DNA of 64,000 nucleotides. It comes from Margaritifera margaritifera (Eukaryota; Mollusca; Bivalvia; Unionida; Margaritiferidae). The stretch is taken from assembly GCA_029931535.1 (NCBI GenBank), contig JAQPZY010001638.1:5635501-5699500 (forward strand), read 5' to 3'. Both the position numbers and the translations under genes were made by a program. The notes below the pieces were generated by a model that was given only the letters and a program-made list of their open reading frames with translations, was not told the origin of the DNA and searched no databases. The stretch's first letter is position 1, and every line of letters begins with the position of its first letter. This document shows positions 30,782 to 42,733 of the stretch, in pieces.

Positions 30782-31060
30782 TTGAAACACTTCAACGTTA
30801 ACCCTGATTTTTGGGAAGATCTCGCAGACGATCGCTTCACCTGGTGTAATCTCATCCATACTTTGGCTACAGACTTTGAACTGAGGAGAATGGCAGAGGC
30901 AGTGCAGAAGCGCAAGCATCGTAAATCTCAGAACTGCAGCACGTCCTCTATTGATCAACAACCCCAAAGTGGCATGTCCCGTCAAGTGTGCCACAGACAG
31001 TTCAGGGTACAAATAAGCCTGATCAGCCACTCTCGTACTCACAGGAACCAAGTCAGTTAG
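30782..31060 (+). pseudogene. C-terminal tail of the RTE-like LINE polyprotein
   Basis: A 92-codon open stretch reads KHFNVNPDFWEDLADDRFTW, then LRRMAEAVQKRKHRKSQ, and ends SRTHRNQVS just before the 3' UTR. The SLKHFNV-x-x-x-x-W-E-D-L-A-x-D-R-x-x-W block is characteristic of the polyprotein end in this LINE family. It is joined to the RT by frames interrupted near 30700. Confidence 0.75.
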
Positions 31061-31106
31061 TTATGTCATGGTCATTTTTAAAATCGAACGACGAACAACA
31101 ACAACA

Positions 31107-31118
31107 CTAAACAGTTAA
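31107..31118. repeat. Target-site duplication, right
   Basis: CTAAACAGTTAA, identical to 27569-27580, immediately after the CAACAACAAC-type 3' tail of the element. Confidence 0.85.
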
Positions 31119-33024
31119 ATATCTAGTTTAATCGTGGCGTGGTCAAAAATTAAACCAAAAATTAGAAAACTGACTCAACGATTCTTTGTTCAGATTATGC
31201 AGGTGCATATAGCATTAAAATCCTTTCTCTTTTAAAAGTGTGTGGAAATTATCGTTTAAAGATTGTGCTAATTAGGACTTACACCCAACATTCCACGGTG
31301 TCTTTTAAAGAGTTTTCTGAATGTGACTTACCGACTGTTGAAGAAGATAATATTTACCTAGCGATCTGACTGTGAGAATACATTGTGGTCCATCGCTATT
31401 TCCCCAGATATATGTTTTAATGAAGCTTCTACAAATACATCGAAAAATTCTTGCATAAAATCGGAGTATCTTAGACAGAGTTATATAATCTTTCAGTAGA
31501 ATGTACGTTAAGTTTTGTCATGTTTTGCAAACACAAAGCATCTCCATCACTGCTGTTCATGCAATATTTTGCCTACAACGCTAACGCTTTAAACAGCAAT
31601 TCTAAACACGGCTAATCTCTGAGAAGGTATTTAGAACTACTCTTCAAGCAAGAAACAATAATGAAAAGTTTTCGAAAAAGTTGCCTAATTTTATTCATTA
31701 TTAGTGTGTCTTAGATGCAATTACTAAGTATTTATCCAGCTTTTAACAAAAGACATAATATTTCTAAGAATTTGGACGTAAATACTGTATTGTGACTTTC
31801 ATAAGATACATGCATTTCTGAGTACAGAATGCCTTAATAGTAGGTAGACATTAGCGCTGTGGACAATATATGTAATCAATTGCCTGAAACGTTATAAAAC
31901 GATAAAAATCATTAGTTGCTAACCTTAATTCACAGTATTATGAAAGAAGATCAGTATGTAATTTATTTAACGATCTGTTAAGGATGCCTAAGGGACTTCG
32001 AATTTCTGCAAGGGTGAAATATTCTCTAGGAAGATTTTTTTGACTGAAGACACCCGAAGATATTATACAGTTTGAATGATCGTAATAAAAATTATGTGAA
32101 AGAAAATAATAAAGTCAAACGAAAAGTGTATGCAACCTTTTGGAAAACCGATGTAATCTCAATAATTGTGTGATAATGAAAATGTTATTTCACCAACATA
32201 CCTTTTTCCTTACGTATTTGATAAGAAGAATCTGCGATCTCCAACCTGTGTAAATATAATGGATTTTTAAATACTCACTCAGCTATAAGTTTATGGGCAA
32301 TTAATGATATCTTACTTTTTGAATTATTTGGACCCTTAGCTATGCTAAAATCTCAATGTAAAAAGCAAAGTTTGATGCTCCAATATTTTACAAGCGACCA
32401 TCCTTAAGGCCCAGTTGATAACAACACGATAGTCATTTACGGTTTTATTTAACGTTGGCTGTGCTTTGATTGGCATGTGTTTGCGTTATCTGTCGATTTA
32501 GTTATTTGCTAGTATCACTCAAATGTTTGTGTTTGATGAGTTAATCTTAGGTAGGTTCTTAGCCTATGTAGCGTAATGTAGATATTGCACACAAAGGATC
32601 TGGAATGTAAAATACCTCAACTCAGTTTGTCTTGGCAGAATTTGCATGAAATCTTGGATACATTGATAATGATATTACGTTATTAAGTTGATAAGTAAGT
32701 CTGACTATGTAGATTTAGAAATTGATTTTAATTAGCATTATGAAGGATTCTTAAATTTCACCCTAATTAAATGCTAGTAGTGGTCCAGCCAATACTTGGT
32801 CAATATACATTTGTATTATGTAATCTAAAAATAGAATGAATTTCACTGATCTATTCCGTCAGTTGGGTTATGTGATCTATTTGGATATCGCATTCGTTTG
32901 GGTTTTCCCTCATTTGATATCGTGTTTAAATTTAGTATCACCCTCAGCTTCCTTATTTAGAAGAAACCGCCGTACATAAGTGAAGAAATGATTTAAACCA
33001 GTCAACTTCCTTGACAACACGCAA
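31119..33024. other. AT-rich stretch, no gene recognised
   Basis: There are no long reading frames and no tandem arrays. I see nothing assignable. Confidence 0.6.
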
Positions 33025-33669
33025 ATGGTAGATGAGAAGAAGAGTAGACGCTTTGCGAGGGTGTCTGATAAGTATTTCCAAAAGTTATAAACAGAAAAGA
33101 AGTCAGAAACACTAAACTTCGACAGATTCTGTGGTTAAGCTCTTCAAATCATATTTGCATGAAATGGGCATCCCAGAAGAATTTGAGAAATTTACACCAG
33201 GTGAACTTGACAGAGTTTTGAATAGATTTGACACGGAGGCCAGATCAGGAAAAGGTGAACTGTAGAAAAAACAACACTAGGAGCTTACATATACTGGATC
33301 AATATGCACTTATCAAACTGTGACAGTAACATGGATATAGTAAATAGGCCTGATCTGAAGAAGTCACAAACTGCTTTTCAACTTTGTTTAGCTGTGCACA
33401 TACTTTGTCAGTAATATGTATGTCCCTGAAATTATTCAAGCCAAAGTATTTGCGGATGTTTCTCTTTATTTCAGCAAATGAGGCAGTGAAAACTTAATAT
33501 ATTAAAAAATTTATGACTTGTGGCTTATGATGTATCCTCTGGATACAGATATATCTACATCAATAAAGACGAACTGACCAAAAACCATCAAAACGATCCA
33601 AACTCAGCACAAGGGAGGATGTATGAAATCAGAGGTAAACTTCAAGATATGAGTGCATTTGCGAATTAA
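33025..33669 (+). pseudogene. Crypton-derived protein fragment (ZMYM/QRICH1/KCTD1-like)
   Basis: Reading from the methionine at 33025: MVDEKKSRRFARVSDKYFQK, a frame change, then DSVVKLFKSYLHEMGIPEEF and LDRVLNRFDTEARSGKGEL (33122-33260), another frame change in an A-run, then TTLGAYIYWINMHLS and DIVNRPDLKKSQTAFQ up to a TAA at 33412-33414. A further block at about 33560-33669 reads KDELTKNHQNDPNSAQGRMY. This order matches what I know of the DNA-binding and early recombinase-like (DUF3504) region in animal proteins derived from Crypton tyrosine recombinases, such as the ZMYM group. Two or three frameshifts and several stops make it a pseudogene. The absence of visible introns would suit a retrocopy or a decayed Crypton-like element. 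The family call is from memory of motif style. Confidence 0.55.
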
Positions 33670-35684
33670 TCCATACTGATGAATGTAATATGAACTTTCA
33701 GTAAACCTTATTTTCACGGGTATTATATACCTTGGCAGCATTATTTGAGACATTCTCTCAGAATCTCTAGAGTGAAGTAATAATATTTGATGTCAGATCA
33801 TTCAATATAGATCAGCAATGAACACTTTTGGTACTTTTTATATTGTTTATAGTTATACAATATGAATGTATCTTTCTCGCATCATTTGTTTTAAAAACGT
33901 TAAATAAAACTTTTAAAAATTAAACGAATGATGGAGAAGAAAAGGAAGAACATGTTAATGATGATGATATAATAAAAGGCTGTCGGGTTTTTGGGCACTC
34001 AAATAAGAACATACTTTTATTGATTTTCCCATTATTCTACATATATATTTTGAATTAATTATCTATGTATTTTCAGATGATAAAGATATCATGTTAAGTC
34101 ATTCTTAAAGAAAAAGAAAATGCGTCATTCTAGCTGCCCGCTTCTTTTCCAGAGATGTGAATCAAGTCCAAATTAAAGTGGACTGATGTTTGACAATGCT
34201 CATTGCAATATGTAAGATGGTGCATCATTTTAATTAAACTTATACATTTAGTACTTTTCTTGTTTAATATCAATACAAGTATTTTGTATCAGTTATTTGT
34301 TACCTATGTTTTATGTCTAAAAATCATCATATTTATGGTTATCTTTTGTTTTGTTTGTTTGGTGATTATTTTGTGCTTGCTATCAGTTGAAAAATAAGTG
34401 ATGGCCTGAGTAGTATAAACAACAGAAATTCATTTTATAATTTTCAACAAAAGCATTTCAACGTTAGTAAGCCTAAAGGAACATTTACTTCAATGTAAGT
34501 GGATGATCAATAAAAAGGGAAATATTTTGAGTGAAGCAGTGATAAAAAATGGTCCACCAGTTATGGCTAAAAGCATACAAAATAAAGACAGTGTGGTTGA
34601 GAATTAAAATAAGTCACTCCATCTATTACAGGGTATAATTAAACCCTGATTGCAGTGTAATTTTACTTATACACAATATTCAGTTTAACACTTGCATCAG
34701 ATACAAAGGTACTGAGATATACTAAACTGCATAAGTGTTTTGTTCCGCTTCGGCGGGAAGAAAGAGGTTGAAAAGGCTTAGGAGAACGTCTATGTGATGT
34801 GATATAAAACAAAATAAACACCTCATTCAATTTTGATACTTTCTGTTTTATATCACATCCTATCCAACACTCAGTAGTCAATAATTGTATAATATACTAA
34901 ACTAACAGAAAACAGGAGTAATACCGCACTTATTTTCTATTTCTTATGTTGATTTACCGCCATGGTCAAATAACCAAGCAGAGGGAAATCTTTCATAGAT
35001 TAAAACAAGCTATTTTAGGTATTTTCCTTTCTGAAATACTGCTTTCCAGTTTTGCCTATCTTGTTTGCTTCTGTTTTCATAAATACCCACAATGTTTAAA
35101 CGGTAAACATGTTTCCAAATAAAATATCACAAATCGAATTTTGGCATATTTCTTTAATTCACAGTTCCGTACTGAAACACTATGCAAAAGATCGGCCTAA
35201 TAAAATGAAAGATTGACACAAGGATTGCTCTCAACTCATTGCCGGTTTAAAAATATGTGCTGGTGGGTGACCAAGGGGACCAAGAAGTGATTTTGTCTGC
35301 AATTATCGCTGCATGAGCCTGCAAGAGAGACTTGCTTCAATCCCACAAGCTCCACAATACAACAGATTTGTAATTCTTGATCTACTGAGAGATCTTATAC
35401 TTAAGTGCATCCCTCGTTTGATCTTTTCAATATTCATCAAATCCTCATTAAGCTGTTAAGAGAACCGAATAGCAAGCACATTGGTAGCTTAACTTTAAAA
35501 TAACCCGGTAGCAGAAAATACTTACCGGATTAAAATAAAATATGGGTTTCCTCTCTTGGATATTAATTGCTTATTTTTTTTTCTCGTCTATATCGTAAAT
35601 AACCTGTTTTAATGTAGAATGCTTTTCCAAATGAGACACTAGTAAAAGATGGGTTTAATATGAGAAATAATAGAAATCAGAATT

Positions 35685-35755
35685 GCTCTCAGCTCGGTAC
35701 GGATGTGTATCGCGTACTTGTCTGGAGGATCGGGTTCGATACATACATTGGAGAC
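35685..35755 (+). repeat. Possible tRNA-derived SINE head
   Basis: An RNA polymerase III B-box-like word GGGTTCGATAC sits at about 35725-35735, preceded at roughly tRNA spacing by CAGCTCGGTACGG, which loosely resembles an A box. The preceding word GATTGCTCTCAACTC at about 35223 recurs in near-identical form here (GAATTGCTCTCAGCTC). No cloverleaf could be confirmed by eye, so this could be a tRNA-like SINE 5' part or chance. Confidence 0.3.
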
Positions 35756-37027
35756 AAAGTGAGCCGACATTAGTAGTCAATGCACGGTCTCTGGTTAATT
35801 TAAGAGATGAAATTACTGAACTCGAAAACTAAACACCTGATGATATATTTTATAGCAAAACATGAAATACCACTTTTTGTCTCGAACCTTTCTAACGCTA
35901 CATAACGCTACAACATATATCTTGATAAAAACTAGTATGCTTCGCAGCACAGCATATTTAGTTTTATATATTTTGAGAATCTAACACATCAGTGCATCTG
36001 TTCCATCTTATGTTTTTGTTAATCTTATTCATGTCAGGCTAATTAAGCCGTGAACAAAATCAAACTGAAAATCGGTTTCCGTATTTCTATCACATTAAAT
36101 GACGCAGATTGACTAAATGGATAACGTTTCTTTCTACATCGACTTATGACAGTGTATTCACTTCCTCCTCGTAGAGGGGCAATGCAGCGATTTATATTAA
36201 TGACTTTTTTCTTCTGTGATTATTCAATTTCGAGTAACACAAGCGTTTTTGAAGGACTAATGCTACAATATTCAAGCATCATATAATGACATGCATGAGA
36301 TTAAATACAGCTCCATTGTCTAATTTAAATTTGCTGATGATTACACTGAATCAAGAATTTGTCCAATTAATTTTGTTAACAGTTTATTCTGAAGAACAAG
36401 ATAGCAAAGAGCGTCCTCCTTACAAAAACTGTTACAATCATATATTTAGATTAATTAAATTTGCCTTCAAAATCTTAATTTTTGGGGAATTTTTATGATC
36501 ACCATCGGGCTTTGAATTATGTTTCGTCCGTGTAATGAAGCCAATAACGGAGAGAATGTTTGGCATAGCTGAAATAAATAATGTATCATCCTTTGCAATT
36601 ATTTCGAAATGGAATCGACATTTATATTCTAAATATAAGACTAAAGGAATCTCAAGAGAAGTTCAAACTATGGTTATAATGCGTCTAGAGAGCACGAATA
36701 AATAATACGAAGAAGTCGTATACGGGCTTAGTAGACTTTATCAATACTTTCCTCTCCATAAGAATTAGTTAAATGTTTCAGAGACGTGTGACACAAATCA
36801 CACTTGAACAGGAGATATTCGTATAGAGCATTACATGATTTGTTTGTATTGCTTTAAAAATACCTTTTTCATATTGAACATTACGTAAAGTCAAAACAAA
36901 GAACAGCAGAGCGGAAATTAACTAATTATTTAATTTACTGTAGCCTCTTTGATGAACAAGGTTTGGTGTGAAAATGCAATAGCTTTGTTTTATCCGAATT
37001 TCCATGACATGACTATTAAGCAATGCA

Positions 37028-37076
<49 letters not shown>
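37028..37076. repeat. GT microsatellite
   Basis: A GT run with a single T interruption. Confidence 0.95.
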
Positions 37077-37077
<1 letters not shown>

Positions 37078-37495
37078 CCTTTCCCTTTCAGTATCGCTTA
37101 CACGGCTTAGAGTATGGATATTCCATACTCATTACCTAGGCTCTTATGTGTTCGTGGCACGAATGCAAGCAGGGTAATAATAATGCACCAGAGTAAATAG
37201 TCATATTGCGAATACACTAAATGTATATGCAGTAAAACTCCACCGAGTGACCATACCGGTACCGAGACCACTCCGCTACAGCGATCGAAAATCTAGACAG
37301 CCGATTATTTCCTTCAGTACTCCTATGTTTTACAAACCCGGAACTAAAACCATAAAATAATTCCAGACCCACTGGATGATTCAAATGGATTTTCGAATCC
37401 GCAAAAGCGACTAGCATAGTCACTCAGATATTTTTTTATCAATATATCTTTCGACCAATTAATTTACATTTATGGTTGTCTGTATGTCTCATATT

Positions 37496-37605
37496 GTCTC
37501 TATCTATCTATATATCTATCTATCTATCATGCATACATACATACATACATACATACATACATACATACATACATACATACATACATACATACATACATAC
37601 ATACA
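37496..37605. repeat. ATCT/TACA compound microsatellite
   Basis: ATCT units pass into ATAC/TACA units. The tetranucleotide is the same as in the arrays at 746-881 and 19039-19201. Confidence 0.95.
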
Positions 37606-39302
37606 CTACATGTTGAATGCTGAATGCGAAACTCTGGTATGAAGAGCACCTCGGAAATACGATGAGTTGTCTTAAATCCCGTATATTTTCGAAATAATCA
37701 ACCTTTGGATACTGATACAAAACTGATAATGGCATTTTATTCAAAAGGCCATCCCTTCAAACGTTGATTACAACATCCTTAAAGTTCCTAATATCCGTCA
37801 TCTTAAACTTTTTTCTTTTCCTTCACCATTCCCTATAAATAGAGCATGAAAGCTAGGACGAATTGTGAAGGATTGTAAATTATTTGAAAAAACACCCTTT
37901 CAAAATACTTTTTATTATATATTTCGGTGTTGGATCAGCTATGCGCCAGTGACACCGACTAAATACACCGTTCACCAGATCTTGGTGGAAGATGTATTGC
38001 AGATCTTGTCTGAAAAAGAATATTACACAGACCATTTTTCTTTCCGTCCAAACACCCCTCCTTGTGTCGCCATTATCGATTTTTAATTTTGTATTACGTG
38101 TCTTTCGTTCTGTATCTTATTTTCCATTTCGCCCATTACCATCACTGGCTAGCGTCACAAAATGTTCTGTTGAGAGAACAGAAGGCGTGTTTCCCAATGA
38201 CGGAGAATCACTCAGTTGCACGCGACTGACTGAACAATACGATGGGAAAGTGGAAAACTAATAAGGATCATTGGGAAAATGATTAGGTATAAACAATAAT
38301 TGGGCATGGCTGATGTCCTAGAGGAACGATCTCACAATACAGGTAGCCATAATTTTGTTTCGCCTGCGAAGTATAGCAGAGACATGGGGATCACTCCTCC
38401 GACGGCATGTTTGGAGTAGGTGTCAAGGTTTAGTTTTTGCGTTACTCTTAGTTTGTCTGACACTATTGTATGTACAATAATGAAACTTATGAGTTTACTC
38501 ATCTTGGAATGTACTACTTACAACGTGCAAAAGTGGGTATTATCTACTTTTCACGCTCCACTGATTACATGATGTTTTTCCATTTGGCCCAGTTCTTCTG
38601 ACACTGTTGTATGTATTATCAATAAATTTAATGGGTGTATTCACCTTAAACACAATAACCTACTTTTTACGCTTCAGTGATTGCATTAAGTGTTTACATT
38701 TAGCTCAGTTTATCTCACGTTTTTGTATGTACAGTCATGAAAATTAATTGGTAATCCGTTCATTAAATGAACAACCATGCATCACAAAATCTCTACAGTC
38801 TGTTGAGGAAGAAAATATAATCAATAGGCACAAATGAATCATCATTCTAACAGCGACCTGATAGCTTCTAAGTATCTGGGTGTGTATTTTACTATTTTGC
38901 TATGATGCCTATTGTTAGCTGTTTTTGTAATCAAATAAATGTCTCTAATTGATATATTTCTCTCATTGATAGCTTACACAAAGCTAGTTATATCCTTTAC
39001 AGTAATTACGATAAAATTTAAATTGTTTCAGATGCTATCATTACAACATACTACATATTACACAATTAACTATTGTGGAATTCAGTTTCTCCCTTAGCAT
39101 TTCAAACAAGAAATACAATACAATACAAACACGATCATTTACAGATATCAAACGTTGCACCTATTGTGGAAATAAAAAGGTACATAAACCAATGGGCTAT
39201 TGAAAAGCACGAGACAGTCGTTTAAACATTTCAGGGACGTATTAGTTGTTGCTATGTTCACCAGCTTGTTTAACACTTTCCGATGTGTCGCTGGGTATAC
39301 AA

Positions 39303-40425
39303 TGTTGTTCGTCCTTCGAGTTCAAAGATAACAATGACATCACAAACTGGTTTGGTTTCTGTGAGTACGAGAGTGGCTGATCAGGTCAATTTGTGCTCTG
39401 AACTGTCTGTGACACAATTGTCAGGAGATGCCGTTTGGGGTTGTTTAATCAATAGAGGACATGCTGCAGTTCTGAGATTTGCGCTGCTCGCGCTTCTGCA
39501 CTGCCTCTGCAATTCTCCTCAGTTTAAAATCTGAGGCTCCAATATGGATGAGACTAAGCCAGGTGGAGCGATCCTATGCTATCTCACAGTTAAAATGAAG
39601 TGTTTCAAGGATGATTTGGGGGAATCTTTGAAGCGTTTCTTCTGACCACCCTGACATCGCTTTACCTCCTTCATCTCGCCGTAGGAGATCGTCTTTGCTA
39701 GTCACTCTTCTGACATCCTGATGACGTGACCTGCCCATCTCATCTGTAATTTCGTCATCAGAGTGTGGATGCTCGAAATGCCTGGCTGTGTGAGAACCTT
39801 AGTGTCTGGGACCCTGTCCTGCCATCTTATCCTCATCGGTCATGTGAAAATGGTTCAGCTTATTAGCATGGCGTCTGTACACCGTCCAGGTTTCGTATGC
39901 ATACAATAGAGTCGGCAACACAATGGCTTTGTTGACCTTCAGTTTTGTTTGTAGACTGATGCCTCTGCGCTCTCACACATTTGCGCGTAGTCTGCCAAAG
40001 GCCACACTTGTTTTAGCAATCCTGGCGTTAGTTTCATCATCGATGTCGACTGCACGTGATAGTGTACTGCCGAGATAGGCGCACTTGTCCCCTGCCAGAA
40101 AGGTTTGGCCATTTACTGTGATGGTAGTCTGTAATTAAGGCTTTCCAGGTGCAGTTTGTCTTCTTGATAGTGACTGTGAGATCGAAATTGTCACATTCTG
40201 AGAAGAAATGGTCCATACTCTGTAGCATGTCAGACTCCGATTTGGCATTTAGGGAACAGTCGTCAGCAAATAGGAGATCACGACCAGTCATTTCCTGTAA
40301 CTCCTCGGATTGAAGAGCTTGTCGCCAGTCCAGTATCTTATGTCGATCCTGGTGTCCATGTCACGGAAAACATCATTAAGCACGGCAGAGAAACATCATA
40401 CTGAAGAGGGTTGCAGCCAACACAC
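39303..40425 (-). pseudogene. RTE-like LINE: RT palm end and C-terminal tail
   Basis: On the minus strand, the 84-codon open stretch at 40037-40291 contains LLFADDCSLNAKSESDM, the paired catalytic Asp motif of the reverse transcriptase in the usual FADDC form, followed by MDHFFSECDNFDLTVTIKKT. The rest down to 39303 matches the C-terminal tail of the sister copy but is broken by many stops. It is inactive. Confidence 0.8.
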
Positions 40426-40429
40426 AGCC

Positions 40430-41450
40430 TTACTTGACTACATTGGTGACTGGAAAGGGTTCGGATGATATGACGTTGTCCACGACACGGGCGAGCATGC
40501 CATCATGGAAATGCCGAACCATCGCAATTAATTTTTCTGGACAACGAAATTTTGCCGTGATCTTCCAGAGGCCCCTACGACTGACTGTGTCAAAGACTTT
40601 TTCACCTCGACGAATGCTGTGTACAGATTGGAGTTCTGTTCCTGGTATTTCTCCTGGAGTTGACGAGCTGCAAATACTATATATGTGGTCCTTCGTCCTT
40701 TCCTGAAGCAACACTGACTCTACGGCAGGATCCCTTGATCGATGCGATGCACAAGGCGATTCAGTAGAATTCTGGTGTGGATTTTGTCGGCTATTGACAT
40801 CAAGAAGACAGCCCGATGGTTGTCGTAGAATTGTCTGTTGCCATGTGAGAGGCTCCGACTTCGTAGACTTCTGCTTGTACAGCATCTACTACAGGTGCTT
40901 GGATATTTGACAACAGGTCAAATGCCTCTCTCATTTTCAGTCAGCGTTGGAGGATCAGCAAATGATATGTTGATTTCTATTTGGGCAGTCAGTCAATTGC
41001 CTCCTCACCGATAGATGACTGTTGAATGAGGATGTTGTTGAAGTGTTCTGCTCATCTTTGAAGTATCTTTTCTTTGTCGCTGAGCAATGTGGTGTTATCA
41101 GCACTCAGTATTCAAGATGTTCGTGATGACTGTGGCCCGTACATTGTCTTCAGAGCATCATATAAGTTCTTCATATCATTCCTGTCTACGTAGACAGAAT
41201 CTCATCAACCTTGTTGCTCAGTCCTATTGATGATGATGAAGTGCTGCCTTCAAAACAGGCCTTTTGTAGCCGATGTTTCTCATTTAGTAGTCTCTGTATG
41301 GCAGCATCGTTCTCATCAAACCAGTATTAATGTTTACGTGTGGTGGGACCGAAGGGTTTTGATGCAGCTGAGTACACGGAGTCTCTGAAGGATGCCTAGT
41401 TTTCATCGACCTTCTCGGGGTTCGCATCAATTGTTTCTAAATGTCTCGCC
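40430..41450 (-). pseudogene. RTE-like LINE: linker and RT fingers/palm
   Basis: The minus-strand block 40430-40885 is 151 codons long but changes flavour: the first part is out of frame, and from about 40640 it reads FDTVSRRGLWKITAKFRCP (the sister copy has FDTDSSWGIWKIMA), then IAMVRHFHDGMLARV and SSEPFPVTNVVK. This is the RT region with the first catalytic Asp block. In another frame near 40750-40850 is the complement of NHRAVFLMSIADKIHTRI. The region 40890-41450 carries the linker, including the complement of SVYSAASKPFGPTTRKH. Multiple frameshifts make it inactive. Confidence 0.8.
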
Positions 41451-41950
41451 CATGACATAGTAATGTGAATATTAAGTCAAGAGTGAAACATATAGTATAT
41501 AGAGGATCTCAGATGGGTAATAATTTAATATTGAATTTATGAAACGAGTTGAATAAATTTCAGTCTTGCGAGCCTTGGCGTACATATATGACTGTATCAA
41601 TGGACCCTTAACGTTGCTAAATTTGTGACTGTATAGCAACCTAACCAGATTTGTGACAGTTAGCAGCATCGTATGTCAATTTGTGACAATATAGCTATTT
41701 AAATAAATTTGTGAGAGTATAACAACCTTCTATAATTAAATTTGTGACAGTATAGCAATCTAACTATTTTGTTGCAGTATTACAGCCTAACTAAATTTGT
41801 GACAATATTATACCAAGCAACATTACAAGCAACATCACTGTGGCACACTGCAACATTATACCAACATTCAAAACTTTATTAAATTTGTAACAGTATAATA
41901 ACGGGACTAAATTTGTCACTGTTTAAAAGCCTCGAAGAAATAAAAAGCAT
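41451..41950. repeat. Irregular AAATTTGTGACAGTATAGCAA repeats between LINE halves
   Basis: At least eight imperfect copies of a 30-40 bp unit built on AAATTTGTGAC and AGTATAGCAACCTAACT fill about 41600-41930. They lie exactly between the minus-strand body and the plus-strand 5' end of the second RTE-like copy. They may be an upstream tandem part of the LINE 5' UTR, filler added at the twin-priming junction, or a later insertion; the first copy has no equivalent. Confidence 0.6.
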
Positions 41951-42733
41951 CCATCTGTTGAACACTTTATACCCACACATGTCCACACGGGTCTTGCCAT
42001 CAAGTCCTGTGGCGATGGGTGAGCGGTAAAGCAGCAGGTGTTGATACACTGGGAACTGTAGCTGCATACTTGTACACACGCGGTTCAGGGCATAGGATCG
42101 TTTTTCACTGGACCGAAGCAGCAGTGGAACTCGGCAGTCCCCTGGGCGACTGAGCAGCCCTTTTAAGATCACACTCCTCATCTCCAAAGCACGTGGAAGG
42201 GGATAGAAAAGGTGCCGTAAACATTGCCTTCTTGACCTTAATCTCGGTCGGCAGACCGCGGCTGAAAGGGATCCCACTTTAGCTGTCGAAAATCAAACAA
42301 AAAGGCAACGGTGACACAATTAACCATCGGTGCCTGGAACGTGCGCACACTAATGGAGAGTACATCAGCGGATAGACCAGAGAGAAGAACATCTCTAGCT
42401 GGTAGAAAACTGGCCATATTCAACATCCAGGTAGCAGCCCTGATTGAAACGCGCATAGATGAGGAATTACAACTCATCGAAGTAGCAGCCGGCTCCACCT
42501 TCTTCTGGAGTGGCCGAAGTAACAAAAGAGAAAAGTGAAGCTGGTATTGGGTTTGCCATCAAACCAAAGTTAGTCAGCATGCTCACAAATCTCCCAAAGG
42601 GGGTGAATGACAAACTAATGCAAATGAGACTCCTATTGTCTGGAAAAAGACATGCAACTTCATCAGCGCCTGTGCACACACATGACTAACCCAGATGAGA
42701 TCATGAAAATTGTTTATAAAGACCTGTAGTCTC
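41951..42733 (+). pseudogene. Inverted 5' UTR and endonuclease N-terminus of the second RTE-like LINE
   Basis: The 5' UTR (about 41951-42310) shares GAAGCAGCAGTGGAACTCGG with the first copy. The endonuclease then starts at 42311: MTQLTIGAWNVRTLMES, SADRPERRTSLAGRKL, IQVAALIETRIDEE (the catalytic Glu lies in the position of S-E-T) and STFFWSGRSN. The frame breaks at a stop at 42536-42538. Reading resumes in another frame to MTNPDEIMK and IVYKDL, with a stop where Gln would be. Similarity ends at about 42733. Confidence 0.8.

Larger units (their letters stand above)
27581..31106 (+). mobile_element. RTE-like LINE with inverted 5' end (twin-primed insertion)
   Basis: The right part (about 28241-31106) is in plus orientation and encodes the rest of the endonuclease and the RT. 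The left part (27581 to about 28240) carries the 5' untranslated region and the start of the endonuclease on the minus strand. The most 5' base of the inverted piece abuts the start of the plus-strand piece, the arrangement produced when both nicked target strands prime on the same RNA. A perfect 12-bp target-site duplication brackets the whole. The 3' end is CGAACGACGAACAACAACAA-like. The element is close to full length. The family encodes an endonuclease of the type often mis-annotated as 'craniofacial development protein 2', and the RT is RTE/BovB-like by motif flavour. Confidence 0.85.
33670..39302. other. AT-rich stretch with microsatellites, no gene recognised
   Basis: It holds a GT array (37028-37076), an ATCT/TACA array (37496-37605) and a possible SINE head (35685-35755), listed separately. 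The reading frames are short and unsupported. Confidence 0.55.
39303..42733 (-). mobile_element. Second RTE-like LINE, minus strand, 5' end inverted
   Basis: The body (39303 to about 41450) reads 5' to 3' on the minus strand and matches the plus-strand LINE at 28241-31106. Its 3' end (complement of CTCGAAGGACGAACAAC near 39303-39325) corresponds to the tail at 31085-31100. The 5' UTR and endonuclease start lie to the right on the plus strand (about 41950-42733), so the 5' end is inverted relative to the body. The orientation is that expected of twin priming, but about 500 bp of repeat-rich sequence lies between the two parts. The inverted piece stops at codons equivalent to KDLQSL, while the body resumes far downstream, so several hundred bases of the endonuclease are missing. 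I found no clean target-site duplication. Confidence 0.75.
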
